Below, in pieces: positions 9,258 through 19,288 of a stretch of 64,000 nt of DNA. Numbering within the stretch: position 1 is the first letter of the stretch; the number at the start of each line of letters is the position of its first letter. Below the pieces are notes generated by a model. It had not been told where the DNA came from, did not search any database, and worked only from the letters and a program-made list of their open reading frames with translations. The DNA is taken from assembly GCA_963752855.1 (NCBI GenBank), contig CAVVZX010000047.1, positions 62,001 through 126,000 on the forward strand, in the 5' to 3' direction. A program made the position numbers and the translations under genes. The DNA is from DATJPW01 sp963752855 (GTDB taxonomy: Bacteria; Desulfobacterota; Desulfomonilia; Desulfomonilales; Desulfomonilaceae).

Positions 9258-10535
9258 GTGGTTCAAATGATTGTTGAACAACTGCTCACAGCTTATCTAA
9301 AACGCAGACATTCCAGAATTCTGAAACTGGATAATTTCAGCAATTTGGATTCGGTACGGCCGGAGCCTGGAAGGGAATATCTCCTTTACGTTCACATACC
9401 GTTTTGCGAAGAGCTTTGCCCATACTGCTCATTCAATCGGTTTCCGCTGGATAAAGATCTGGCAAGGGAATATTTCGAGGCGGTCAGTCAGGAGGCGCTT
9501 CTCTACGCGGACCGCGGATTCGATTTTCAATCGGTTTATGTGGGGGGAGGCACGCCGACAGTCCTGCCGGAGGAGGTTGGCAGGTTACTTGATCTGCTGC
9601 GGAACACGTTCAGCATAAGGGAAATATCCCTGGAGACAAATCCGAATCATCTGACCGACCACATTGTAAAAATATTACAGCAGGGCGGTGTCAAGAGACT
9701 TTCGGTGGGGGTGCAAAGCTTCGACGACAATCTGCTTAAGCAGATGGAGCGATATCATAAATACGGCAGCGGCGCCGAGATCCGTGACCGGCTCGGGCGC
9801 CTGATGGGCGCCTTTGATACTCTCAATGTTGATATGATGTTCAATTTTCCTACTCAAACCATGTCCATGCTGGAATCGGACGTGCAAATTATTAAGGCGA
9901 TCAAGGCCGATCAGGTGACATTTTATCCTCTTATGGTATCAGATATGACTCGTAGGGACCTTGCAGCTAAATTCGGGCCTGTCAGTTATCGGCAGGAGAA
10001 ATTATTTTATGAACAGATTGTCGCGATGCTTAGAGAAGAGTATTCTTGTGGGACCGCATGGTGCTTCTCGCGTCAACATACGATGATAGACGAATACATC
10101 GTGGATTATGATGAATATGTCGGAATCGGAAGCGGGTCCTTCGGCTACATCAATGGCGCCTGTTTCGCCAACACGTTTTCGATTCCTGACTATTTGCAGG
10201 CGATAAAAGACCGGAAATTGCCGATTTTGGCCAAGCGGGAATTCTCGATTAAAGAGCAGATTCAATATGATTTCATGATGAAACTCTTCGGGATGTCACT
10301 GGATCTGAAAAAAGCAGAAGAAAAATACGCCGGGCGGTTCCTCAAGACTTTGTGGAAAGAGACTCCGCTCCTGCGGTTGATGGGAGCGCTGGACGAGGAC
10401 AACGGCGTTCTTCGGCTAACCCCCAAAGGCCAGTATTTATGGGTCATAATGATGAGAGAGTTTTTCACCGGTGTAAACAATTTTCGCGACATTTGTCGCG
10501 CTGCAATCAAGGGCCCCAACGAATGCGTTCAGTAA
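9258..10535 (+). CDS. Radical SAM enzyme related to HemN/HemW (coproporphyrinogen III oxidase family)
   Basis: A 425-residue radical SAM protein. The cluster motif CEELCPYCSF lies at about residue 50, and the family pattern continues with VYVGGGTPTVLPEE, ETNPNHLT and RLSVGVQSFDD. The C-terminal region is of HemN/HemW type. Members are either anaerobic coproporphyrinogen dehydrogenases or heme chaperones, and the sequence does not settle which. The extra CxxxCxxC-adjacent residues of HemW were not distinguishable by eye. The start may be GTG at 9258 or ATG at 9267, nine bases apart in frame. The histidine kinase gene follows after 35 bp and may be co-transcribed. Confidence 0.8.
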   Translation: MVQMIVEQLLTAYLKRRHSRILKLDNFSNLDSVRPEPGREYLLYVHIPFCEELCPYCSFNRFPLDKDLAREYFEAVSQEALLYADRGFDFQSVYVGGGTPTVLPEEVGRLLDLLRNTFSIREISLETNPNHLTDHIVKILQQGGVKRLSVGVQSFDDNLLKQMERYHKYGSGAEIRDRLGRLMGAFDTLNVDMMFNFPTQTMSMLESDVQIIKAIKADQVTFYPLMVSDMTRRDLAAKFGPVSYRQEKLFYEQIVAMLREEYSCGTAWCFSRQHTMIDEYIVDYDEYVGIGSGSFGYINGACFANTFSIPDYLQAIKDRKLPILAKREFSIKEQIQYDFMMKLFGMSLDLKKAEEKYAGRFLKTLWKETPLLRLMGALDEDNGVLRLTPKGQYLWVIMMREFFTGVNNFRDICRAAIKGPNECVQ

Positions 10536-10570
10536 TATTCCGACAGTATCGATCATAAGGAGTATCCCCT

Positions 10571-12715
10571 ATGCCACAGCCCACATATGAGGCTCTGCAA
10601 AGAAGGGTTAAAGAATTAGAGAAGATAACCGGCGAACTCATAGATAGAGAGATGGACGCCGAGCAGATGGAACTGTTCGAACTTTCCATATTGCACAATG
10701 TTTCCCAGGCATTGGTCTCCACACGTGAGCTGGATGAGCTGCTCACGATAATAATTGACGCCGTAAACAAAAGCCTTTTGACGGAAGGCGCCGGGGTCCT
10801 TCTGTACGATGAGAATCGAGGCGACCTTTACTGGCGAGAAGTTCGAGACGCTCGACGGATTTTGGCGCCCCAATCCGAGCGGATCAGAATGCCGCTGGAC
10901 GCTAGCATCGCCGGCTGGGTATTCCAAAACAATAAACCTGCCAGGGTCAACGATACCTCCAAAGATGCCCGTTATTATTCTGAGATTACGAAAAAAACCG
11001 GATTCGCAATACGGAAGGTCCTGCAGGTCCCGCTGAACACGAGAGACAAAACCATCGGCGTGCTCATGGCCATGAACAAAATTGGCGGCGATTTCACCGA
11101 GCCGGACGAAGAGCTGCTCGGGGCCATGGCCAACAACATTGCTCTCGCTATAGAGAATGCGACTGTTTATGAAAAACTGAAAAAGAGCAGAGACGATTTG
11201 GAGATGATCTATCGTTCCAGCATGGCCCTTGCCACGACTATGGATCTCGACCATCTCCTGGAAGTCGTTATTGGCGAGCTGCGAAGCGCCATGGACGTCG
11301 AGGCCGCTGGCGTGTTGCTTTATGACGAGCGCCAGGGCGATCTGTACTGGCGAGAAGTGCAGGATGACAAAGGTCTCCTCGATCCGAAAACAGCCGATAT
11401 GAGATTGCCTCTCGATAAGAGCATCAGCGGCCAAGTTTTTCAGACCGGTGAATCGGTGCTTTTGAATGATCCGACCAACAACCCGAAATTCTTTTCCCCA
11501 TTTGTAAGTCGGACCGGTTTTCAGTTTCGCAATGAAATTTTGGTTCCGTTGCACACCCGAGAGAAAACTATCGGAGTGCTGGTAACTATTAATAAGAGGG
11601 AAGGCCAGTTTTCGGAGGACGATCTCCAGTTATTACAGTCGCTGGCCGGCGTCGTCGCTATGGCCGTGGAGAATTCCACGTTTTTCCAGGAAATGCTGGA
11701 CGCGTTCCGCGAACTGGAAGATCTAAACTTGGTCAAGTCCAAGATCCTGAATCACCTGTCTCATGAATTGAGGACTCCGCTCGCCATTATCCGGGGAAGT
11801 CTCGTCAACATGAGGAAGAAACTTAATGATATGGGGATAGAGGATTTTGAACGTTCGCTTGAAAGAATGGAACGCCACATCCAAAGCTTGAATCGACTGG
11901 AGGCCCAGGTCGAAAGCATAATGATGACCGGATACGCGTGGGAGAGGCGGTATATTTCGGGTTTCTTAGATGCCGCGTTGGACCTGATGGAAGTTCAAAC
12001 GGAGTACACCCCGGAAATTCAGCGGGCCACTTCCATAATTGCAACATGGTTGGAAAAAACTTTTCCCACAAGACGGGACGAGTTGGAGCGAATAAAGATA
12101 AAGGATTTTGGAGACAAAGTATTGGAGCTGATTAAAGGCAAAGCCCAAGAAATGGATCGAAAGGTCCGGCTCGACTTCCGCCTGAATAATACAGCGGAGC
12201 TTCTTATTCCGAGCCATGTTTTGCAGGCGGTAATCGAGGGGCTTGTCCGAAACGCCATAGAGGCCACTCCCGATCATGGTTTGGTAAAGGTGACCGGCGT
12301 CTTGCAAGGGGACAGATATATTCTAACGGTTAAAGACACAGGGATAGGTATACCTGAAAAAGATCAGGAACGCGTGTTCCAAGGCTTTTATCCCGTTCAA
12401 GATACCGAGAGCTATGCGAGCAAACGTCCATACTCGTTTAACGCGGGCGGGAAGGGTATTGATCTGCTCAGGATTAGTATGTTTTCAGAGCTTTACGATT
12501 TCAGGCTTTCTTTTACCAGTTCTCGCTGCTCTTATATCAAGGAGGCCGGTGACAGTTGGACAGGGGACGCTGGTTTCTGCGAGGAATGCAAAGGCTTGAG
12601 GGAATGTCCCAATGGCGGTGGATCGGAATTCGTGGTGGATTTCCCGCTGGCGCATGCTAGCAGCCTGGCGGCGAGTGGAAGACCGGCGAGGCACAGACTT
12701 CAGGCAGAAAACTGA
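10571..12715 (+). CDS. Sensor histidine kinase with two GAF domains
   Basis: A cytoplasmic 714-residue kinase without membrane segments. A short coiled-coil start is followed by two similar GAF domains (about residues 40-200 and 215-375), each containing the repeated element LLYDE-R-GDLYWREVQ-D. The phospho-acceptor His398 lies in LSHELRTPLAI and the ATP-binding part has GLVRNAIEATP and VKDTGIGIPEKDQ. Between the histidine and ATPase parts there is a long insert (about residues 440-540). Just before the last strand is a small cysteine cluster (CEECKGLRECP) that could bind metal. No response regulator gene is adjacent; RBS AAGGAG precedes the ATG. Confidence 0.9.
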   Translation: MPQPTYEALQRRVKELEKITGELIDREMDAEQMELFELSILHNVSQALVSTRELDELLTIIIDAVNKSLLTEGAGVLLYDENRGDLYWREVRDARRILAPQSERIRMPLDASIAGWVFQNNKPARVNDTSKDARYYSEITKKTGFAIRKVLQVPLNTRDKTIGVLMAMNKIGGDFTEPDEELLGAMANNIALAIENATVYEKLKKSRDDLEMIYRSSMALATTMDLDHLLEVVIGELRSAMDVEAAGVLLYDERQGDLYWREVQDDKGLLDPKTADMRLPLDKSISGQVFQTGESVLLNDPTNNPKFFSPFVSRTGFQFRNEILVPLHTREKTIGVLVTINKREGQFSEDDLQLLQSLAGVVAMAVENSTFFQEMLDAFRELEDLNLVKSKILNHLSHELRTPLAIIRGSLVNMRKKLNDMGIEDFERSLERMERHIQSLNRLEAQVESIMMTGYAWERRYISGFLDAALDLMEVQTEYTPEIQRATSIIATWLEKTFPTRRDELERIKIKDFGDKVLELIKGKAQEMDRKVRLDFRLNNTAELLIPSHVLQAVIEGLVRNAIEATPDHGLVKVTGVLQGDRYILTVKDTGIGIPEKDQERVFQGFYPVQDTESYASKRPYSFNAGGKGIDLLRISMFSELYDFRLSFTSSRCSYIKEAGDSWTGDAGFCEECKGLRECPNGGGSEFVVDFPLAHASSLAASGRPARHRLQAEN

Positions 12716-12733
12716 TTACCTGGACAGTGTAAA

Positions 12734-13339
12734 TTATCTCCTCTCCATTAAATAATTACGGAATTCCCGCAGCGCCCGCCCCCGGTGACTGACACGGTTT
12801 TTTGCTTCTCGGTCCATCTCCGCGAAGGTAAGTCCGGAACCCGGATAATAAAATATCGGGTCGTACCCGAAACCTCCTGAGCCACGCATCTCGCGGATTA
12901 TTTTTCCTTCACACGCCCCTTTGAACAGCTTTTCGTATCCATTGGGGGCGATCAGGGCCAAAACGCATATGAATCGAGCGGTGCGCGACACATCGGGAAC
13001 GTCCTTCATCTCTTCGAGTATACGGGCGCACTTCTCCTCGTCCGAGGCTCCTTCGCCCGCATACCTCGCTGACAAGACCCCCGGCCTCCCGTTTAATGCG
13101 TCAACACAGAGTCCGGAATCATCCGCCAGGGCCGCGATTCCGGTGGCCAGCGCCATGACTCGGGCCTTTTTCAAGGCGTTTTCCTCGAACGTTTCTCCAT
13201 CTTCAACCACGTCCGGTAATTCGGGAAAGGAGTTGAGTGACAGGAGTTCTATAGAAATATTTTGCAGTATGGCGCGAATCTCGTTGATTTTTCCGTTATT
13301 TCTGGTGGCGACTAGGATTTTGGCGGGAGCATTTTTCAT
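12734..13339 (-). CDS. rdgB: XTP/dITP pyrophosphatase (RdgB/HAM1 family)
   Basis: House-cleaning enzyme that hydrolyses non-canonical purine nucleoside triphosphates (ITP, XTP, dITP) to the monophosphates. The 201 residues carry the family motifs VATRNNGKINEI near the N-terminus, ADDSGLCVDALNGRPGVLSA in the middle, and GSGGFGYDPIFYYP and SHRGRAL at the C-terminus. The length is as usual. It is followed upstream on the same strand by the penicillin acylase homologue and meaB, probably as one transcript. Confidence 0.95.
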   Translation of the reverse strand: MKNAPAKILVATRNNGKINEIRAILQNISIELLSLNSFPELPDVVEDGETFEENALKKARVMALATGIAALADDSGLCVDALNGRPGVLSARYAGEGASDEEKCARILEEMKDVPDVSRTARFICVLALIAPNGYEKLFKGACEGKIIREMRGSGGFGYDPIFYYPGSGLTFAEMDREAKNRVSHRGRALREFRNYLMERR

Positions 13340-13358
13340 AACGGCGTGATCGGAAGAC

Positions 13359-15792
13359 TCATTTCCCCATGGAGATTCGGCCGACTCGGCTCGGCCTAAA
13401 AAACATGGTGTTCAAATCGTTCTTCCCTACATCCGCGAGTTGGACCGGGTCGTAGGAGGAGCGTCCATCTGCCCAGGCCCGCACCTGGTCTTTATAATGG
13501 GTCGAAAAGAAATGAGCGGAAATACCCATGGGACTTGCCACAAAAATCTTTGGTGGGTCGGTCAAATCCGATATTTGCCTCAGCGATACGCCTTCAAAAA
13601 CGTTGAACGGTTGTTGAGAAGACCCGCCCGCAAAATTTATTGTATCTACGGATCCGGAAATAGGCACAGGCCCCACTTGGTACAAGAATTCCATAAATTT
13701 TGAACGAAGCGTAAGCGGGTGCGCAAAGGTCACAGTATGAATCTCGCCCCACTTCCACTTTGACGGGTCACCTCCCATCAGTTTCTTGCCTCTTGTCACC
13801 GCCTTTTGAAAGCTCGTAATCAATGTCTGTTCCGGGCTAATGCCTGCCAGCCACTCTTTCTGACCGTGCAAGAAAATCTTTCTTACCGCTCGCGATCCGA
13901 GAGGACAACGGCTGGCGAATTCCTCATAAAGAGGGTCTCCTAATGGAGTACGAAACAAATCCTCCAGCAGGGACTGGCTCCAAAGGCCAAAAGTCGCTGC
14001 CGCCGGTGATTCCTTGGTCATCTGAAAATCCCATGAACCAAGGATCTTTACAGCTTCCTGTTCTATTCCGGTCTTCTTGATCTGTCCGTCGAGCGCTTTC
14101 AAGAGAATTGGAGTCAAATCGTGGGCCAGGGACGAAAAAGAATCGTTCTGTAGCTTCTCGGATAGCGCACGATGAAACGGCTGATTGTCCGCGAGGAACT
14201 GAGTAATTCGCGAAGTCTTCGCCGCATCATTCCAATAACAGCTTACAAAGTAAGGATAATGCATTCCTCCCGGGCGATTGTCTGTGGCTATTGCCGGCCC
14301 GGTTGACGGATCGGTAACCGCCGGAAGCTCATTGAAGGGAACATATCCGAGCCAATCATGAACCCCGGTCCATGCGGGCTGAGGAACAATGCCATCACTG
14401 TACGGGGAACGAACAGGAATGCGACCGGCCGACTGCATTCCCCAGTGGCCTTGGTCATCTGCCCAGGCCACATCCATGCACGGAGCGACAAGCGGCTTCA
14501 GGGCCGATTTTACAGCAGCGCCATTCTCTGCCCTGTTCAGTCGTAAGAGAGCAGGGACCAGTCCCAATCCATCGCGAGCCGTCCATCGAAGAGACAAGAC
14601 CGTATCCTTGTTGAAATCGGAGACCAGTGGTCCCGTTTCCGTCCACCGAACCACCCGATTAACCGATGAACTTCCCCGAACGCGATATTTTTCGTTTCTT
14701 TCCTCGATCTTGTTCCAATGATCGATTCTCCAATAACGCTGATCGGCTTTAGGATCGAGCTTTTCAATGAAGAAGTCTGCGTCGTCTGCGGGCGATGAAA
14801 TGCATCCCCAGGCTAGGCGCCGATTGTTGCCTACAACGGCCGCAGGAATTCCTGGAACAAATGCGCCGGACAAAGAAAAATCGCCGGCGACCAAATGCGC
14901 CCTGTACCAAAATCCGGGCGCCGACAAAGCCTGATAGACGGAAGAACAAACAGTTGGTTTGCCGTTGCGACTTTGTGCGGGATCAGCAGACCAAATGCAC
15001 CCTCCTCGAAATCCTGGAACGCGTCCTAAGAAATTTCCGGCCCCAGGTCTAGCAAAGAGGGCTCCCTTCGGTTCCCACCCGGAAAGCTCCGAACAAACAA
15101 AGCCGGTAAATGAGGCGGGGTCCGTAGGCCAGAGCTCCATCGCCCGGTCCTTGCCCAAACGCCCCAGGATTCGGGTCATGACGGGGTCGATGCGGACGGC
15201 GGGTGAGCTGTCCCAGGCAAGGGCCAAACATATAGACACGATGTCATCGGGCGAAAACGGTTCGGGCCGATACTCAAGGAAGGAAAACTCGACCGGAAGT
15301 TTCTTTGCATGGGCTGAAATATACTTGTTGATCCCCTGAATGAATTTTTCCAGCCATTTTTTCTCATGTTCCGCCAGGGTTCCCGGATATTCCTTTATCC
15401 GCACGGAAGCCTTTACTGTCCTCATCAAATGGTCGCCATCCAGGTAATCGGACCCTAGAATTTCCGCAAGCCGCCCCTGACCCGCTCGCCGAAAGTAGTC
15501 CATTTGCCACAGTCGATCTTGCGCCATCACGTATCCCAGGACAAAAGCTACATCCTCTTCCTTCTCTCCAATTATGGAAGGAATCCCGTTTGCGTCCCTA
15601 ATTACTTTCACATCGGCGCTCAAGCCCGGAGTTTCGACCAGAGATTCCCCGACGGGTAGCAATGATAGAGCGAAGAAGTACACCCACAGGCGCCGGCGCC
15701 GGCGAGCAAAATTAATAACGCAGGCGCCACTGTAAAGAACCGCATCAAAAAGTCCGGATCAAAATCTATCTTGAGCAGATCTTTGAAATTGA

Positions 15793-15796
<4 letters not shown>
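13359..15796 (-). CDS. Penicillin acylase family protein (N-terminal frameshift; nucleophile position altered)
   Basis: Large Ntn-hydrolase homologue with the family's N-terminal (VKVIRDANGIPSIIGEKEED, AQDRLWQMDYFRRAGQGRL) and C-terminal halves. Such proteins are normally exported and cut in two, the new N-terminal Ser of a GSNNW motif acting as nucleophile. Here the matching place reads GGCIWSADPAQS, so no Ser is where expected and a Cys is next to it. The open frame starts at GTG 15683. A better N-terminus is one base out of frame: TTG at 15796, overlapping the meaB stop (TTGA), then INFKDLLKIDFDPDF and a membrane segment MRFFTVAPALLILLAGAG. A one-base indel in the CGCCGG-rich run near 15700 joins them. 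Substrate unknown; perhaps an acyl-homoserine lactone or other amide. Confidence 0.8.
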
Positions 15797-16756
<960 letters not shown>

Positions 16757-17082
16757 CTGTTTCTTACCTCAATTTTATGGGCCGGGAACGGTCCTGTGTG
16801 TCCACAGTCGGCTCAAATTAACACCGGGCCACAGTTGATGCGCCGGACCGGTCGAAAGAAGGCGACGCCCAAACCAGTGGCCGCGCTCTATTGGTAGGAG
16901 CCGAAGATCATATTGTCAAGAACAAATCATGGGTTATATTTTGTTTCTTGATCTATGGTTGACAAATTCTGTATCATTCTGAAATTACGTATGACGTCAG
17001 AATGAAGGCGTTCCTGTCGGACTGGAGTAGCGACCAAACGCGCAAACCCAAGGCTGTTCAGTGATGGAGGGGCGGTATTTTC
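16757..17082. other. Divergent intergenic region, nothing recognised
   Basis: This stretch of 326 bases lies between the divergent meaB and the MNT nucleotidyltransferase gene. It should contain promoters for both directions. Neither an RNA gene nor a strong palindrome was seen, and the ORFs that cross it are antisense to meaB. Confidence 0.4.
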
Positions 17083-17376
17083 GTGAACGTGCCAGAAATA
17101 TTGGATAAACTGGAAGAAGACCGCGAAACCATCAGGGGCTTCAGTGTTCGTCGCCTCGGGACATTTGGTTCGTACGCCCGCGGTGCACAAAGCGAGGCCA
17201 GTGACATAGATTTTCTTGTAGAGTTTGAGCGGCCCACCTTCAAAAACTATTTTGGCCTCAAGTTTTTCCTGGAAAAGCTCTTTGACGGTAAAGTGGACTT
17301 GGTCTTCAAGGACACAATTAAGCCGCGGATCCGCAACACGATTCTGGAGGAAACAGTCTATGCCGAGGGACTATAG
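17083..17376 (+). CDS. MNT-type nucleotidyltransferase, antitoxin-like (MntA family)
   Basis: Minimal nucleotidyltransferase of 97 residues with the catalytic core GTFGSYARG and a downstream SDIDFLVEF that supplies the metal-binding aspartates, and a third acidic strand KVDLVF. In MNT-HEPN toxin-antitoxin pairs this protein neutralises the HEPN RNase by adding AMP to it. The start is GTG at 17083 after GGAGG at 17067-17071. The HepT gene begins 17 bp before its stop, in the usual overlapping order, but is cut short, so this antitoxin may be an orphan. Confidence 0.82.
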   Translation: MNVPEILDKLEEDRETIRGFSVRRLGTFGSYARGAQSEASDIDFLVEFERPTFKNYFGLKFFLEKLFDGKVDLVFKDTIKPRIRNTILEETVYAEGL

Positions 17377-17404
17377 GCTCTATTTGGATGACATCCTCGA
17401 ACCC
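17360..17404 (+). pseudogene. Truncated HepT (HEPN toxin) start
   Basis: ATG 17360, behind GGAGG at 17346-17350, begins MPRDYRLYLDDILE, the characteristic HepT N-terminus. After residue 14 the similarity ends abruptly in all frames. The HEPN catalytic RxxxxH motif is missing, so no toxin can be made. The short stretch that follows holds a weak hairpin with a T-run at 17424-17440 that might terminate transcription. Confidence 0.5.
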
Positions 17405-17519
17405 AAGGGGCTAAATATTGACCGGGCTGCGGCCCTTTTTGTATCGAATTTGTCAAAGGATGTAGACCTCACGGGCAGACTCCTATATCATTGCGCTTCC
17501 GTCGGCGAAAGGAGATTAG

Positions 17520-18524
17520 ATGGCGCAGCGTTACCAGCAGTTTCTCGGATCCAAGCCCGGGCTAATTATAGAAATTGTCGATGATTCGAATTCACCTTTT
17601 CTGGTGAGAAGTGAGGAGGGTTTCGAATTCCGTCTAGCTGCGGATGATTTCCGAAATTATTACAAGAAAGAACAAAGTCCTACGCCACCCGAGTGGGGTC
17701 ACCTGATCACAAATGAAAAGACCGGTCTGGTAGACTGTGTGCTAATGGCGGAAGTCATGGAAGTCATCCATTCATTTGAACCGATATACCAGGATTTCGA
17801 CAAGGCCAGAGCGTTTGTCAGGGAGGCGGCCAAGTTTATGCGGGACAGACCCGAGAACAGCTTGGCGACATTGCGTGAATGGATCGCCGGATCGGCGTGG
17901 CAGGATGTCAAGCTCTCGGATGATGATTTGCGCCGGATGTTGGATATTCGGAAGGAGATTTATCCATGTCTCATCAGCGAGTTATGCGCAGCGGGGCGGT
18001 TCCCGTTCTTGCAGAGTAGCGGGTTTACGGGCGCGTCCGCGGAGGAGGAACTTGTTCGAAAAACACAGAAGATCGGGCGATCCGCGGCTGGAAAGAAATT
18101 TCAAGGCGCGAAGACTGTTCAAGCTCGTCAGGTCCGAATGAAAAACGTGGAGATGGAGGTTTCCGGCGACATCCTGACACTTCAGATGGATTTGACAAAG
18201 GATTTCGGGCCGTCAAAATCAGGCAAAACTATTATCGTCGCCTCCACGGAAGGCAATAAAACAGTGCCCGGTCGTGACGAAAAGATTGGACTGAATGTTT
18301 ACAGACAAGAATCGAAAAAGGGTAAGATCGGACGGCGCCGCAGTTTCAAGAATGTTGAACTGGAATTGCAGGGGGAAATCCTCCGGATTACCGTGGATCT
18401 GTCAAAAGAATTGGGACCTTCCAAGTCCGGAAAGACCACTATTATTGCTTCCACGGAAGGCAACCAAACAGTTTTCGGCAGAGAAGAAAAAATAGGCCTG
18501 AATGTCTATAAAAAGGAGGCGTGA
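17520..18524 (+). CDS. Unknown protein with a tandemly duplicated C-terminal domain
   Basis: A 334-residue soluble protein preceded by AAAGGAG, function not recognised. Residues 1-170 are a helical region without known motifs. Residues about 200-334 consist of two copies of a ~60-residue unit. Both copies share the pattern LGPSKSGKT or FGPSKSGKT, then I-ASTEGN, and end with EKIGLNVY. The DNA of the two copies is also recognisably similar, so the duplication is visible at both levels. The unit resembles small stand-alone bacterial and archaeal proteins of unknown role. Its position right after an MNT/HepT remnant suggests an accessory insertion. Confidence 0.7.
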   Translation: MAQRYQQFLGSKPGLIIEIVDDSNSPFLVRSEEGFEFRLAADDFRNYYKKEQSPTPPEWGHLITNEKTGLVDCVLMAEVMEVIHSFEPIYQDFDKARAFVREAAKFMRDRPENSLATLREWIAGSAWQDVKLSDDDLRRMLDIRKEIYPCLISELCAAGRFPFLQSSGFTGASAEEELVRKTQKIGRSAAGKKFQGAKTVQARQVRMKNVEMEVSGDILTLQMDLTKDFGPSKSGKTIIVASTEGNKTVPGRDEKIGLNVYRQESKKGKIGRRRSFKNVELELQGEILRITVDLSKELGPSKSGKTTIIASTEGNQTVFGREEKIGLNVYKKEA

Positions 18525-18564
18525 CAGGCGCACATGGGCAGCGCCCTCGGCTCCAAGAAAAGAC

Positions 18565-18647
18565 ATCACCGCTGAGACCGCGGAGAACGCAGAGAAGATT
18601 TTAGAAATAATCGTTTCTCGGCGCTCTCAGCGTTCTCTGCGGTGAGA
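18565..18647. repeat. Dispersed imperfect palindrome, ACCGCAGAGAACGC type
   Basis: Two inverted arms (about 18566-18597 and 18615-18647) both built on tCACCGC-GAG-aCGC-GAGAA flank an A/T-rich loop. Related copies or half-copies lie at 46310-46371, 48451-48486 and 63233-63272, so this is a repeat family, here just upstream of the rubrerythrin-like gene. Confidence 0.65.
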
Positions 18648-18676
18648 TACCATATTTCACCGGGGAGGATGTTTTC

Positions 18677-19189
18677 ATGTTCGTTTTTGGGACCGCTGAT
18701 GACGTATTCGGTATGGCAATTCGAATCGAGGAAAACGGTTTTGCCTTTTATAACGGCGCAGCAAAGAAAACTCAGGAAACGACAGTAAAGAAGCTTTTTG
18801 AAGAATTAGCCAATATGGAACAGGGACACGTCACGGCCTTCAAGTCATTGAGGGCCACAATGCCCGCCACGCTCCTCGATCCGCCGGTTTGGGACCCCGA
18901 GGGACTTGCGGAAAGTTACCTTCAGGCTACTGCTGACACCCACATCTTTACCGTGGAGGCCGCCCAGGATCGTCTGCAAGGGATCGACAACGTAGATCAG
19001 GCCCTTGACATGGCCATTCAGTTTGAAAAGGATTCCGTCGCATTCTTTCTGGGAATGAAGGAACTGCTATCACAGCAGGACGGCAAAGACGAAATCGACA
19101 AACTCATTGGCGCTGAAATGGAGCATATAAGGATGATCTCACGAGCCAGATGGGCTCTCAGCCGAGGCGTTTCCGCGCACGTTGAATAG
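18677..19189 (+). CDS. Rubrerythrin/ferritin-like diiron protein
   Basis: A 170-residue four-helix protein of the ferritin-like superfamily, preceded by GGGGAGG. Diiron ligands can be seen in helix pairs: E in AIRIEENG, an E-x-x-H motif in LANMEQGHV, E in AIQFEKDSV and another E-x-x-H in GAEMEHIRMI. It lacks the rubredoxin-like C-terminal CxxC domain of full rubrerythrin. Such proteins reduce peroxide or store iron in anaerobes. It is the first gene of the stress island. Confidence 0.85.
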   Translation: MFVFGTADDVFGMAIRIEENGFAFYNGAAKKTQETTVKKLFEELANMEQGHVTAFKSLRATMPATLLDPPVWDPEGLAESYLQATADTHIFTVEAAQDRLQGIDNVDQALDMAIQFEKDSVAFFLGMKELLSQQDGKDEIDKLIGAEMEHIRMISRARWALSRGVSAHVE

Positions 19190-19288
19190 GCTCACTCGCT
19201 TGTGCGTGTTTGAAGTAACTCAATTTGTCTTGAGGTGATTCGCCCGAGGAGCGGCGCCGGTTACGGCAGCGCCTTCTGCTCTGTAAAC

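Noticed and set aside
18140..18524. CRISPR-like or tandem DNA repeat
   Set aside because: The repeat is a duplicated protein domain of about 190 bp per unit with no spacers.
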